From: DASQUK01 sp963756425
GTDB taxonomy: Bacteria > Actinomycetota > Acidimicrobiia > Acidimicrobiales > VFJN01
Direction: 5' to 3'
DNA length: 64,000 nucleotides
Assembly (NCBI GenBank): GCA_963756425.1
Contig: CAVWNW010000008.1
Coordinates: forward strand, 248,001-312,000
Numbering within the stretch: the first letter of the stretch is position 1; each line of letters begins with the position of its first letter. Of the stretch, positions 43,968 through 51,997 are shown piece after piece. Made by a program: the position numbers and the translations under genes. The notes under the pieces were generated by a model. It searched no databases. It had not been told where the DNA came from and was given only the letters and a program-made list of their open reading frames with translations.

Positions 43968-45263
43968 TCAATCCCAGACCACGTCCAGCCTGGGCGGTGC
44001 CCGGAAGACGCGGCCCGAGATGTAGGGGTCGCGTGCGGCGGGGTCGAGCCGCAGGCCCGGCAGGCGATCGAAGAGCGCGCCCAGCGCCACCTGGGTCTCC
44101 ATGCGCGCCAGGTGCATCCCGAGGCACATGTGGGGGCCGTGGGCGAAGCCGATGTGGGGACGGCGCTCACGGAAGAGGTCGAAGCGCTCGGCATCCGGCC
44201 ACCGGGACTCGTCGTGGTTGGCGGAGCCGAGGCTGCACACGACGCTGGCACCGGCCCGGATCGGGATCCCGCAGACCTCCGTATCGCGGGTGGCAGTCCG
44301 GGAGATGATCAGCAACGGCGGCTCCCAGCGCACGCCCTCCTCGATGGCCAGCGGCAGCAGGCTCCGGTCCGCCCCCACCGCAGTGAGCTGGTCGGGGTTG
44401 GTGAGCAGGCCCACCATGAGGTTCGACGACGAGCGGTAGGTCGTCTCGGCGCCGGCCGGGAGCAGCAGCCGGCAGAAAGCGAAGATCTCCTCGTCGGTGA
44501 GGCGCTGGCCGTCGTTCTCGGCCTGCACCAGCACCGAGATCATGTCGTCGGCGGGCCGGCGACGGCGCTCCTCCACGATCCCCGCGAAGTAGTCACGGAG
44601 GGCAGCGGACGCCAGCAGGGCCCGGTCCCAGTCCACGGTGGTGGCGCCGATCAGCTGGACGGCCAGCCGGTGGAACTGCGGCAGGTCCTCCTCGGGCAGG
44701 CCGAGGAGCGCGGCGATGACGCGCACTGGGAACACGAACAGCAGCTGGCGCACGAGGTCGGCGCGGTGGTCGTCGACGAACTCGTCGATCATGTCGCTGA
44801 CCAGGGGTCCGACCAGCTCGACCTCCCAGCGCTGCATCTCCGTGCGGGTGAACGCCTGTTGCAGGAGCGAGCGGTAGGCGTGGTGCTCGGGCTCGTCCAT
44901 CTGCAGGATCGAACGCCCCATGAGCACGCCCATGACCTCGCCGTAGCCGGCCGAGCTGAAGGTCTCGCCGTCGCCGAGGATGGTGTTGACGGCGTCGTAC
45001 GCGTAGGCGGTGAACGTCGACCCTTCGTCGTAGTCCAGCGCACCGAGGTCGGGGACCCCCGGGTGGACCGGCGCCTCGGCCCGTAGGCGGGCGAACGTCG
45101 GGTATGGCGTGGCGTCCCCGTCGGCGCCCATGGCGCGGTTGAACTCCTCGAAGGGATCGTCGTCGAACGTGTTCTCCGCTCTTGCAGCTTCGCTGCGAGC
45201 CGTTCGGGCCACGGGCTCCCGTTCGCTCGCCGTCAGCCCTACCGACTGGTGCGATTCATCCAC
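43968..45263 (-). CDS. Cytochrome P450
   Basis: 431 residues. Heme-ligand signature FAHGPHMCLGMHLAR near the C terminus, I-helix oxygen-activation motif LPAGAETTYRSSSNL, ExxR-type EEGVRWEPP and the ERFDLFRERRP region are all present. Bacterial soluble P450 class, expected to hydroxylate a substrate using ferredoxin. Residues ~9-31 are encoded by repeat copy 3, making the N terminus unusually Ala/Glu/Arg-rich. GTG start behind GGGGAGCTACCC; operator copy G is just upstream. The [3Fe-4S] ferredoxin at 19946 is a candidate partner. Confidence 0.9.
   Translation of the reverse strand: MDESHQSVGLTASEREPVARTARSEAARAENTFDDDPFEEFNRAMGADGDATPYPTFARLRAEAPVHPGVPDLGALDYDEGSTFTAYAYDAVNTILGDGETFSSAGYGEVMGVLMGRSILQMDEPEHHAYRSLLQQAFTRTEMQRWEVELVGPLVSDMIDEFVDDHRADLVRQLLFVFPVRVIAALLGLPEEDLPQFHRLAVQLIGATTVDWDRALLASAALRDYFAGIVEERRRRPADDMISVLVQAENDGQRLTDEEIFAFCRLLLPAGAETTYRSSSNLMVGLLTNPDQLTAVGADRSLLPLAIEEGVRWEPPLLIISRTATRDTEVCGIPIRAGASVVCSLGSANHDESRWPDAERFDLFRERRPHIGFAHGPHMCLGMHLARMETQVALGALFDRLPGLRLDPAARDPYISGRVFRAPPRLDVVWD
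45171..45240 (-). repeat. Dispersed GAGCGAGCG/GGCCCGAGCGGCC repeat, copy 3 (inside P450)
   Basis: On the minus strand AGGGCTGACGGCGAGCGAAC, then GGCCCGAACGGCTCGCAGCG and AAGCTGCAAGAGCGGAGAAC. It is read in frame as the N-terminal extension of the P450 rather than lying between genes. More divergent from the core than copies 1 and 2. Confidence 0.55.
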
Positions 45264-45278
45264 GGGTAGCTCCCCTGA

Positions 45279-45294
45279 CTGACGCCAACGTCAG
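45279..45294. promoter_or_regulatory. CTGAC-N6-GTCAG operator, copy G
   Basis: CTGACGCCAACGTCAG, 15 bases upstream of the P450 GTG at 45263. A minus-strand TAAGGT box lies just before it (about 45299-45304). Perfect outer arms. Confidence 0.78.
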
Positions 45295-45336
45295 GTTTGA
45301 CCTTAGCCCCGCAGGGCGACCGCGCGCTCCTCTACT

Positions 45337-45352
45337 GTGACGCCCATGTCAG
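45337..45352. promoter_or_regulatory. CTGAC-N6-GTCAG operator, copy H
   Basis: GTGACGCCCATGTCAG; the ATG of the 2-hydroxyacid dehydrogenase (45346-45348) is inside it. TACTGT at 45333-45338 is seven bases before that ATG. One outer base departs from consensus. Arrangement mirrors copy F. Confidence 0.75.
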
Positions 45353-46383
45353 ATTCGGAGGGCGCGGCAGCGGCGACGGCGACCGGCGCCGGCGATGCCA
45401 CGGGCGGCGGCCGTCCGGTGGCGCTGGTGACGGCGGCCTGCCGGGGGCCGGGCCTCGACGCCCTGGGCCAGATGTGCGACGTCACGTACGACCCGTGGCT
45501 CGATCAGCGCCCCCTGCGGATCTGGGACGGTGCGGCACTGGCCGAGCGGGTGGACGCCCTCGGGGCGACGGTGCTGGTGTGCGAGGCGGACTTCGTCAGT
45601 GGCCCGGTGCTCGACCGGCCCCTCCGGGTGATCGGATCCACCCGCGGGGATCCCACCAACGTCGACATCGCCGGCGCGACCGCCCGCGGGATCCCGGTGC
45701 TGCACACGCCCGGCCGCAACGCCGACGGTGTCGCCGAGCTGACGCTGGCCCTGCTCCTGGCGGTCACCCGTCGGGTGCTGCTCGCCGATCGGGACCTCCG
45801 CGCCGGGGCGGTGTTCCGGGACGGGACCATCCCCTACCAGCGCTTCCGTGCCTGGCAGATCGCCGGCCGAACGGCCGGCCTCGTGGGCCTGGGCGCCGTG
45901 GGCCGCGCGGTGCGCTGGCGGCTGGAGGCCCTGGGGATGCGGGTCATCGCCTTCGACCCCTACGCGGCCGAGGCGACGCACGACTCGCTGGACAAGCTGG
46001 TGGCCGACGCCGACGCGGTGTCGATGCACGCCACGGTCACGCCCGAGACCATGAGGATGATGGGCGCCGAGCAGTTCGCGGCCATGGCGCCTGGCTCCGT
46101 GTACCTCAACACCGCCCGGGCGGCGCTCCACGACCTCGATGCGCTCACGGAGGCTCTGCAGTCCGGGCACCTCGGGGGCGCCGGGCTCGATCACTTCGAG
46201 GGCGAGCAGCTACCGGTCGATCACTCCCTGGCCAGCCTCGACAACGTGGTGCTGACCCCGCACATCGGCGGCGCCACGTACGACACCGAGATCAACCACA
46301 CGGCCATGATCGCCGACGACATCGGGCGGGTGTTGCGGGGTGAGCGGCCCATGCACTGTGCCAACCCGGAGGTGCTCCCATGA
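45346..46383 (+). CDS. D-isomer 2-hydroxyacid dehydrogenase
   Basis: 345 residues of the phosphoglycerate dehydrogenase/glyoxylate reductase class. After a low-complexity Ala/Gly leader come VIGSTRGDPTNVDIAGATAR, NADGVAELTLALLLAVTRRV, the NAD site GLVGLGAVGRAVRWRLEALG, the Arg-containing NTARAALHDLDAL, Glu in HFEGEQLP and the catalytic His in LTPHIGGATYDTE. Converts a 2-hydroxyacid to a 2-ketoacid (or the reverse). Start overlaps operator copy H. Next gene is a class II aldolase, suggesting a sugar-acid route. Confidence 0.87.
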   Translation: MSDSEGAAAATATGAGDATGGGRPVALVTAACRGPGLDALGQMCDVTYDPWLDQRPLRIWDGAALAERVDALGATVLVCEADFVSGPVLDRPLRVIGSTRGDPTNVDIAGATARGIPVLHTPGRNADGVAELTLALLLAVTRRVLLADRDLRAGAVFRDGTIPYQRFRAWQIAGRTAGLVGLGAVGRAVRWRLEALGMRVIAFDPYAAEATHDSLDKLVADADAVSMHATVTPETMRMMGAEQFAAMAPGSVYLNTARAALHDLDALTEALQSGHLGGAGLDHFEGEQLPVDHSLASLDNVVLTPHIGGATYDTEINHTAMIADDIGRVLRGERPMHCANPEVLP

Positions 46384-46396
46384 ACGGCTCCCGACC

Positions 46397-47080
46397 GTGA
46401 GCGACGCCAACGACAAGCCCAACGGCCGGCCGCTCGCCGAAGCGAAGGACGCGGTGCTGGTCGCCGCCAAGGCGATGTACCACCGCGGCATCGTCGAGGG
46501 GACCGCGGGCAACGTCTCAGCACGCGTCGACGACGGGAGCGTCGTGGTCACCCCGTCGTCTCTCGACTACGAGGCGATGGTCCTCGACGACCTGGTGGTC
46601 TTGGATCTGGACGGGGCGGTTCTCGCGGGCGAGCGATCCCCCACGTCCGAGAAAGGGGTTCACCTGGCGGCGCTGGCGGCGCATCCCGAGGCGGGCGCCG
46701 TCGTGCACTGCCACGCCAAGCATGCGTCGATGTTCGCCGTCGCCCACCAGCCGATCCCTGCCGCCATCGACGAGTTCGTGGTCTACATCGGTGGCGACGT
46801 CCCGGTCTGTGAATACCACCCGTCGGGCAGCGACAAGCTGGGAGCGGTGGTGGCGGCCGCGCTCGGCGACCGCTCTGCGGCGCTCATGGCCAACCACGGT
46901 CTGGTCACCATCGGAAGGTCGGTGGAGGACGCGCTGCACTCCGCCCTGGTCGTGGAGCACAACGCCGAGATCATGTGGGGCGCCCAGCTGTTGGGCGGCG
47001 TTTCGGAGCTGCCCGAGAAGGCCAGGACCGACTTCGCGGGTGTCTACGACTTCATACGCCACCAGACCTGGCGAACCTGA
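46397..47080 (+). CDS. Class II aldolase/adducin family protein
   Basis: 227 residues of the fuculose-phosphate aldolase/adducin fold. GIVEGTAGNVSARVDDGSVV, TPSSLDYEAM, the metal-site pair VVHCHAKHASMF and the downstream ALMANHGLVTIG supply the His ligands, with Glu in the PTSEKGVHL stretch. Retro-aldol cleavage of a phosphorylated or free sugar acid is typical. GTG start 13 bases after the hydroxyacid dehydrogenase stop. With the FGGY kinase it could form a carbohydrate branch under the same control. Confidence 0.88.
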   Translation: MSDANDKPNGRPLAEAKDAVLVAAKAMYHRGIVEGTAGNVSARVDDGSVVVTPSSLDYEAMVLDDLVVLDLDGAVLAGERSPTSEKGVHLAALAAHPEAGAVVHCHAKHASMFAVAHQPIPAAIDEFVVYIGGDVPVCEYHPSGSDKLGAVVAAALGDRSAALMANHGLVTIGRSVEDALHSALVVEHNAEIMWGAQLLGGVSELPEKARTDFAGVYDFIRHQTWRT

Positions 47081-47108
47081 CGTCCGGGCTACCTCTCCGG
47101 CGGCGATC

Positions 47109-47122
47109 TGTAACGTGTTCTA
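47109..47122. promoter_or_regulatory. KstR-like motif TnnAACnnGTTnnA before fadD
   Basis: TGTAACGTGTTCTA fits the published KstR operator pattern TnnAACnnGTTnnA, with the right half GTTCTAG complete. It is 37 bases upstream of the TTG of the acyl-CoA ligase gene. Many TetR-type lipid regulators use related palindromes, so the identity of the regulator is open. Confidence 0.5.
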
Positions 47123-47158
47123 GCGGCTTAGCAACGCAGGTGCGTCGGAGGGGAACGT

Positions 47159-48736
47159 TTGGACTTCAACCTGGCCGATCTGTTCGAGCACTCCGTCGAC
47201 CACTTCGGCGATCGCGAGTACCTCGTTGCCGGCGACCAGCGCCGCACATACGCGGAGCTGGACGCCCGGGCCAACCGACTGGCGCATCACCTGGCCGACC
47301 AGGGCATCGGGCCCGGTGACCACGTCGGCATCTACGGCGTCAACTCGGCGGAATGGATCGAGACCCTGTGGGCGGTGTTCAAGCTGCGGGCGGTCTGGAT
47401 CAACATCAACTACCGCTACGTCGAGGACGAGCTCGCCTACCTGTTCGGCAATGCGCAGCTGAAGGCGCTGGTGCACGACGCCGCCTTCACGGAACGCGTC
47501 GACGGGGTGCTCGTCAGCCTGCCCGACCTGTCGCACCGGTTGGTCATCGGCGGAGACTTCGAGGAAGCCATGGCAGGACGGTCGCCCGAGCGTGACTTCG
47601 GTCCCCGGTCTGGCGACGACCGCTACATCCTCTACACCGGCGGGACCACCGGGATGCCGAAGGGCGTCGTCTGGCGACACGCAGACGTCCTGTTCGCGCT
47701 GGGCGGTGGCATCGACCTACTGACCGGCAACAAGGCCGAGGCGCCCCAGGACCTCGTGGAGCGGGGCAAGGCCCTGGGCCTGCAACTCACGTTCCTGCCC
47801 ATCGCACCCCTCATGCACGGCGCCACCCAGTGGGCCGTGATGGGCCAGAGCTTCGTCGGCCACAAGGTGGTGCTCGTGCCCCACTTCGACCCCCACCAGG
47901 TGTGGCGCCTGGTCGATGAAGAGAGGGTGAACGCGATCATGATCACCGGCGACGCCATGGGCCGGCCCTTGATCGAGGCCCTCGACGACGAGCCCAGCAA
48001 GAACCGTGACCTGTCGTCGATCATCTCGTTGTCGTCGACCGCCGCGGTGTTCTCCCCGTCGGTGAAGGACCAGTTCCTCGACCGGTTCCCCAACCTGGTG
48101 ATGACCGACGCCGTCGGCTCGTCGGAGGGAGGGGCGAACGGCATCGTGGTGGTGGAGCCCGGCAGGACCGCCATGCGGGGCGGGCCGACCGTGACCCCGG
48201 TGACCGGTACCACGGTCCTCGACGACGACCTGCGCCCGGTCGAACCCGGCTCGGGCACCATCGGCAGGGTGGCCCGGAGCGGCTACATCCCGATCGAGTA
48301 CCTGGGTGATCCCACCAAGACCGCCGAGACCTTCCTCGAGCTCGACGGCACCCGCTACGTCATCCCCGGCGACCTGGCGACGGTCGAGGCCGACGGTTCG
48401 CTGACCCTGCTCGGTCGCGGTTCGCAGTCGATCAACTCGGGTGGAGAGAAGATCTTCCCGGAGGAGGTCGAGGCGGCCGTCAAGTCACACCCGGCCGTGT
48501 ACGACGCCCTGGTGGTGGGCGTGCACGACGAACGGTGGGGCCAGCGGGTGGCTGCGGTCGTGCAACCACGGCCGGGCACCACACCCTCGCTGGCCTCGGT
48601 GCAGGAGCACTGCCGCGCCAGGATTGCCGGCTACAAGATCCCCCGCGAGCTGCACGTCGTGCCGGAGGTCCAGCGCTCGCCCAGCGGCAAGCCCGACTAT
48701 CCCTGGGCTCAGGGGGTAGCCGCCGGCGGCGACTGA
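47159..48736 (+). CDS. Acyl-CoA synthetase (FadD19-like)
   Basis: 525-residue adenylate-forming ligase. AMP-binding loop YILYTGGTTGMPKGVVWRHA, middle motif FPNLVMTDAVGSSEGGANGI, YVIPGDLATVEADGSLTLLG with the hinge Asp/Arg, and the C-terminal lysine region PEVQRSPSGKPDYPWA are complete. The WRHADVLFALGG variant after the P-loop resembles steroid-side-chain ligases FadD17/FadD19. TTG start behind GGAGGGGAACG. Converts a carboxylic acid to its CoA thioester to feed the dehydrogenases of this window. Confidence 0.88.
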   Translation: MDFNLADLFEHSVDHFGDREYLVAGDQRRTYAELDARANRLAHHLADQGIGPGDHVGIYGVNSAEWIETLWAVFKLRAVWININYRYVEDELAYLFGNAQLKALVHDAAFTERVDGVLVSLPDLSHRLVIGGDFEEAMAGRSPERDFGPRSGDDRYILYTGGTTGMPKGVVWRHADVLFALGGGIDLLTGNKAEAPQDLVERGKALGLQLTFLPIAPLMHGATQWAVMGQSFVGHKVVLVPHFDPHQVWRLVDEERVNAIMITGDAMGRPLIEALDDEPSKNRDLSSIISLSSTAAVFSPSVKDQFLDRFPNLVMTDAVGSSEGGANGIVVVEPGRTAMRGGPTVTPVTGTTVLDDDLRPVEPGSGTIGRVARSGYIPIEYLGDPTKTAETFLELDGTRYVIPGDLATVEADGSLTLLGRGSQSINSGGEKIFPEEVEAAVKSHPAVYDALVVGVHDERWGQRVAAVVQPRPGTTPSLASVQEHCRARIAGYKIPRELHVVPEVQRSPSGKPDYPWAQGVAAGGD

Positions 48737-48766
48737 CCAGCGGGCCGCCTGACGTGGCCGGCCGGT

Positions 48767-50249
48767 TCACGCCGCCCCCAGTGACGGGGTCGTGGACCCT
48801 CGGTGGGCACCGATCACGCTCTCGGTGCCGAGGTCGGCGCGATCGGCGGCCTCTCGGCCCGCCAGCCAGCCGTCGGCGTCGCGGCCCGTGGCCGAGAACG
48901 TCTTGAGGTTGGGAAACGCGGCCGCCGCGGCCGCCTCTGCGGCATCGGCCCGGCGCGCCAGGACCGGCAGGAGCCCACTGCCTCCCGGGCCGGCGGCGGC
49001 CTCGGCTGCGGTGGCCTCCGCAACCTGCCGCAGCCGGTCGCCGATCCGGTGGGCGTAGGCGACCAGGAACGACTGCCGGAACGACCGGGTGGCCGCGCCA
49101 GACGGCGCCGCACGGCCGCCAAGGCCCGGGCGCGGGGCGCGCGACCAACATGGCGCGGGTGGCCTGCACGAGCAGGGATGTATAGAGGACCTCGACGGCG
49201 TCGAGGTCGCCCTCGTCGCCGAACACAGTGGCGAAGCCGAGACCCCGCGACCACACCGCCCGGCAACGATTGGCGCGAGCCACCTCGCTGAGCATCGTGA
49301 CCCGGGCCCGGGCGTAGGGGTCGTCGATGCCGATGCGGCGGCCCGACGCACGGGCTCCGCCGCCCCGCTCGGCCTCCACCGCGGCCACGTCGATGGCGTG
49401 ACGCGTCATCAGCTCCTGCGCCTTGCCGGTCAGCGCCTCGGCCTCGTCGGGATAGGTCGTCGACTCGGCCTTGGCCAGCAACGCGGTCACCCGGTGGAGG
49501 ATGCGGGGATCGACGCCGCCACCGGAGCCGCCCGAGCTGCTCGAGCTGCCCGAGCTGCTAGAGCCGCCCAAGCGGTCCGAATCGCCGGAGCCACCCGAGC
49601 CCGCCGCGCCCGACGGCCCTCCTCGTGCACGCCTACCGCTGGCGTCGCCGGGATGGGGCCCGAGCTTGGGTAGGGGCGGCAGACCGCGGATCAGCGCCAG
49701 CGACTCGATCGCCACCCTTACGCCATCGGCCCGATCGTCGATGCTGGGGACACCGCCGCCGCCCCACAGGTCGCTGTCGTCGGCTGCGACCGGTATCGCC
49801 CAGCGGTCGTCGCCGTCGGGTGGCGGCTCGGCCCCGACGGCGTCGAGCTGCTGCCGCCAGCGGACCGGCAGGGATGTGTCGGCATAGCGCCCGGCCTCGC
49901 ACCCGAGGGCAACCGCACTGAGCCGGCCGTGCGCCCGCCCGTAGGTGCGCTGCACCAGGCGATGCAGGTCGGCTGGTTGCCAGCCGCGACGCCAGGCGGC
50001 CGCGACGGCGTCGACGAGCGCCCGGCCGAGGGCACGGTCGACGAGCGCGGGGCCTTCGGGATGGGATGGGCCCCGGGCCAACGCAGCGACCAACTCGTCG
50101 GCGGGGCTGGCCCGAACCCGCGGTGAGCACGCCGCCACCGCCCGGTCGATCACGTCGCCAACGCCGCGGGCGTCGTAACGGATGCCCGCGCCTCCGCTCC
50201 CCGACCCCGTGCCATGCCGTGCGTGCCGCTTGCCCGTGCGCTTCCTCAT
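48767..50249 (-). CDS. DUF2786-containing protein (frameshifted)
   Basis: 494 residues once two single-base losses near 49089-49100 and 49122-49134 are restored. N-terminal ~220 residues are poorly known, then a Gly/Ser-only linker (about 49498-49610), then DUF2786: RVTALLAKAESTTYPDEAEA, LTGKAQELMTRHAIDVAAVE. After the disturbed region comes TRSFRQSFLVAYAHRIGDRL and FPNLKTFSATGRDADGWLAG. The first frame and the final frame are linked by a short stretch (RALAAVRRRLAR) in the third frame, which is why I infer two indels. Function unknown. Confidence 0.72.
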
Positions 50250-50348
50250 GGCCCCGATCCTTTCTCGGCCCCGCCGGCGATGGGTGGACCCGCCGTGCCC
50301 CAACTGATGCGAACAAGCGTACGAGTCGGGTGTGACAGAGTAGACGCC

Positions 50349-51533
50349 GTGAACGCTCGCAGACGGATCACGGACACCGAGCGGCGGGCGCGGCTGGGCA
50401 CCCGACATCGCCTGGCGACCACGACGCGCACCTCCGACGTCCGCGACGTGGCCGACGCCCTCGTGGCACTCCACTCGACCGATCCCGCGTCGGTGTTCCT
50501 GTCCGCGAACACCCGCATGCACGACGGCACCGTGGCGCACGTCGAGAAGGCCCTGTACGACGATCGCTCCCTGGTCCGCATCCTGGGCATGCGCCGCACC
50601 CTGTTCGTCGTTCCCGTCGAGCTGGTGCCCATCGTCCATGCCGCGTGCACGCGGGCGATCGCCGCGACCCAGCGGCGGCGCTACGCGGGCTTGATCGAGC
50701 AGGGCGGGATTGCCGACGACGGCGGCGCGTGGCTGGATCGCGTGGGTGACGCGACGATGGCGGCGCTGCAGCGGCGAGGCGAGGCGTTCGGCGCGGAGCT
50801 GTCCGCCGACGTTCCCGAGCTCCGCTCCCAGGTCAGCTTCGGCGAGGGCAAGAAGTGGGCGGGATCCACCTCGATGACCACCTGGGTCCTGACGTTGCTG
50901 GCGGCCGACGAGCGGATCGTGCGCGGGCGTCCTCGAGGCTCATGGCTGTCGAGCCAGTACAGCTGGTCGCCGGCGCCACAGTGGCAGGCCAATGGTGAGC
51001 CCCCGCTCGGCACTGCCACGGCCCAGGCCGAGCTGGCCCGGCGCTGGCTGGCGGCATTCGGGCCGGGAACGCTCGCGGACCTCGCCTGGTGGACGGGCTG
51101 GACGAAGACCGCCACCCGGGACGCTCTCGCCGCCGTGGGCGCCGTCGAGGTCGACCTGAGCGGAGTCACGGGCTACGTGCTGCCTGAGGACCTGGAGCCG
51201 CAGCCCACGCCGCCCGAACCGTGGGTGGCGCTGCTGCCGGCACTCGATCCCACCGCCATGGGTTGGACCGACCGGACCTTTTACTGCGGCGACGACAAGG
51301 CGCTCTACGACCGGTCCGGGAACATCGCACCAACCGTCTGGGCCGACGGTCGCATCGTCGGATGCTGGGTCCAACGCGAGGACGGCGACGTCGCGGTGCG
51401 ACTCGTCGTCGATGTCGGCCGCGAGGCGGCCGCTGCCGTCGACGACGCGGCCGGCCGCCTCGGGAAATGGCTCGGCACGGCCCGGGTCAAGTCCCGCTTC
51501 CGTACACCCATCGAGCGCGAGCTGTTGGGCTGA
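50349..51533 (+). CDS. Winged helix DNA-binding domain protein (HTH_42/AlkZ-like)
   Basis: 394 residues with RARLGTRHRLATTTRTSDVR at the start, VADALVALHSTDPASVFLSA, LGMRRTLFVVPVELVPIV, RRWLAAFGPGTLADLAWWTG and VALLPALDPTAMGWTDRTFY, as in the YcaQ/AlkZ family of winged-helix DNA glycosylases. The catalytic Gln-x-Gln/Asp elements cannot be assigned with certainty here. Members repair crosslinked or alkylated bases; others are uncharacterised. GTG start at 50349. Confidence 0.82.
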   Translation: MNARRRITDTERRARLGTRHRLATTTRTSDVRDVADALVALHSTDPASVFLSANTRMHDGTVAHVEKALYDDRSLVRILGMRRTLFVVPVELVPIVHAACTRAIAATQRRRYAGLIEQGGIADDGGAWLDRVGDATMAALQRRGEAFGAELSADVPELRSQVSFGEGKKWAGSTSMTTWVLTLLAADERIVRGRPRGSWLSSQYSWSPAPQWQANGEPPLGTATAQAELARRWLAAFGPGTLADLAWWTGWTKTATRDALAAVGAVEVDLSGVTGYVLPEDLEPQPTPPEPWVALLPALDPTAMGWTDRTFYCGDDKALYDRSGNIAPTVWADGRIVGCWVQREDGDVAVRLVVDVGREAAAAVDDAAGRLGKWLGTARVKSRFRTPIERELLG

Positions 51534-51629
51534 CCACGGCTCTGGCCGCGTCCGCCGCGGCCGCACGGGGGTCCGGCACACAGGGGGGTCGCGTAGAGTT
51601 GGTGGTCCCAGGCAGGCACGGGACGGGCG

Positions 51630-51953
51630 ATGGACACAGGTTTCGGCATCGAGATCATCACCGATCCTCCCGCGGTCCTTACGGTTCGGCTGTCGGGCGA
51701 CCTCGACCTGGCGGCCCGCCCCGTCGTGACCGAGCAGGTGAGCGGCGCCCTGGCCGAGAACGACGACGTCGAGCGTGTGGCCGTCGACCTCGGCGACGTC
51801 AAGTTCTGCGACTCGAGCGGGTTGGGCGCGCTGCTGGACATCCGCCGCGCCGCGGACAAGCTCGGCGCCACGATCGTGTTGCGCGCGCCGTCGGCGGGCG
51901 TGGCCCGGGTCCTCGACATCGCCGGCATCGACGAGCTCCTGCCTCGGGAGTGA
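51630..51953 (+). CDS. STAS-domain anti-sigma factor antagonist
   Basis: 107 residues, a single STAS domain: VLTVRLSGDLDLAARPVVTE, VAVDLGDVKFCDSSGLGALL, ATIVLRAPSAGVARVLDIAG. The Ser pair in CDSSGLG is the position phosphorylated by anti-sigma kinases in SpoIIAA/RsbV proteins. No kinase or sigma factor is next to it. A GGGACGGGCG ribosome site precedes the ATG. Confidence 0.9.
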   Translation: MDTGFGIEIITDPPAVLTVRLSGDLDLAARPVVTEQVSGALAENDDVERVAVDLGDVKFCDSSGLGALLDIRRAADKLGATIVLRAPSAGVARVLDIAGIDELLPRE

Positions 51954-51984
51954 GGGGACGGGCTAAGTAGCTGCTGCCAAGGCT

Positions 51985-51996
51985 GGCCGATCGGCC
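51985..51996. terminator. Short palindrome between convergent genes
   Basis: GGCCGATCGGCC lies in the 44-base gap between the STAS gene and the convergent gene at 51998. It is too short and lacks a U-tract, so terminator function is weakly supported. Confidence 0.25.
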
Positions 51997-51997
51997 G

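Noticed and set aside
49498..49610. Tandem GAGCTGCTCGAG-type repeats as a possible CRISPR or satellite
   Set aside because: They encode the Gly/Ser linker of the DUF2786 protein on the minus strand; no regular repeat-spacer structure. No CRISPR array was seen anywhere.
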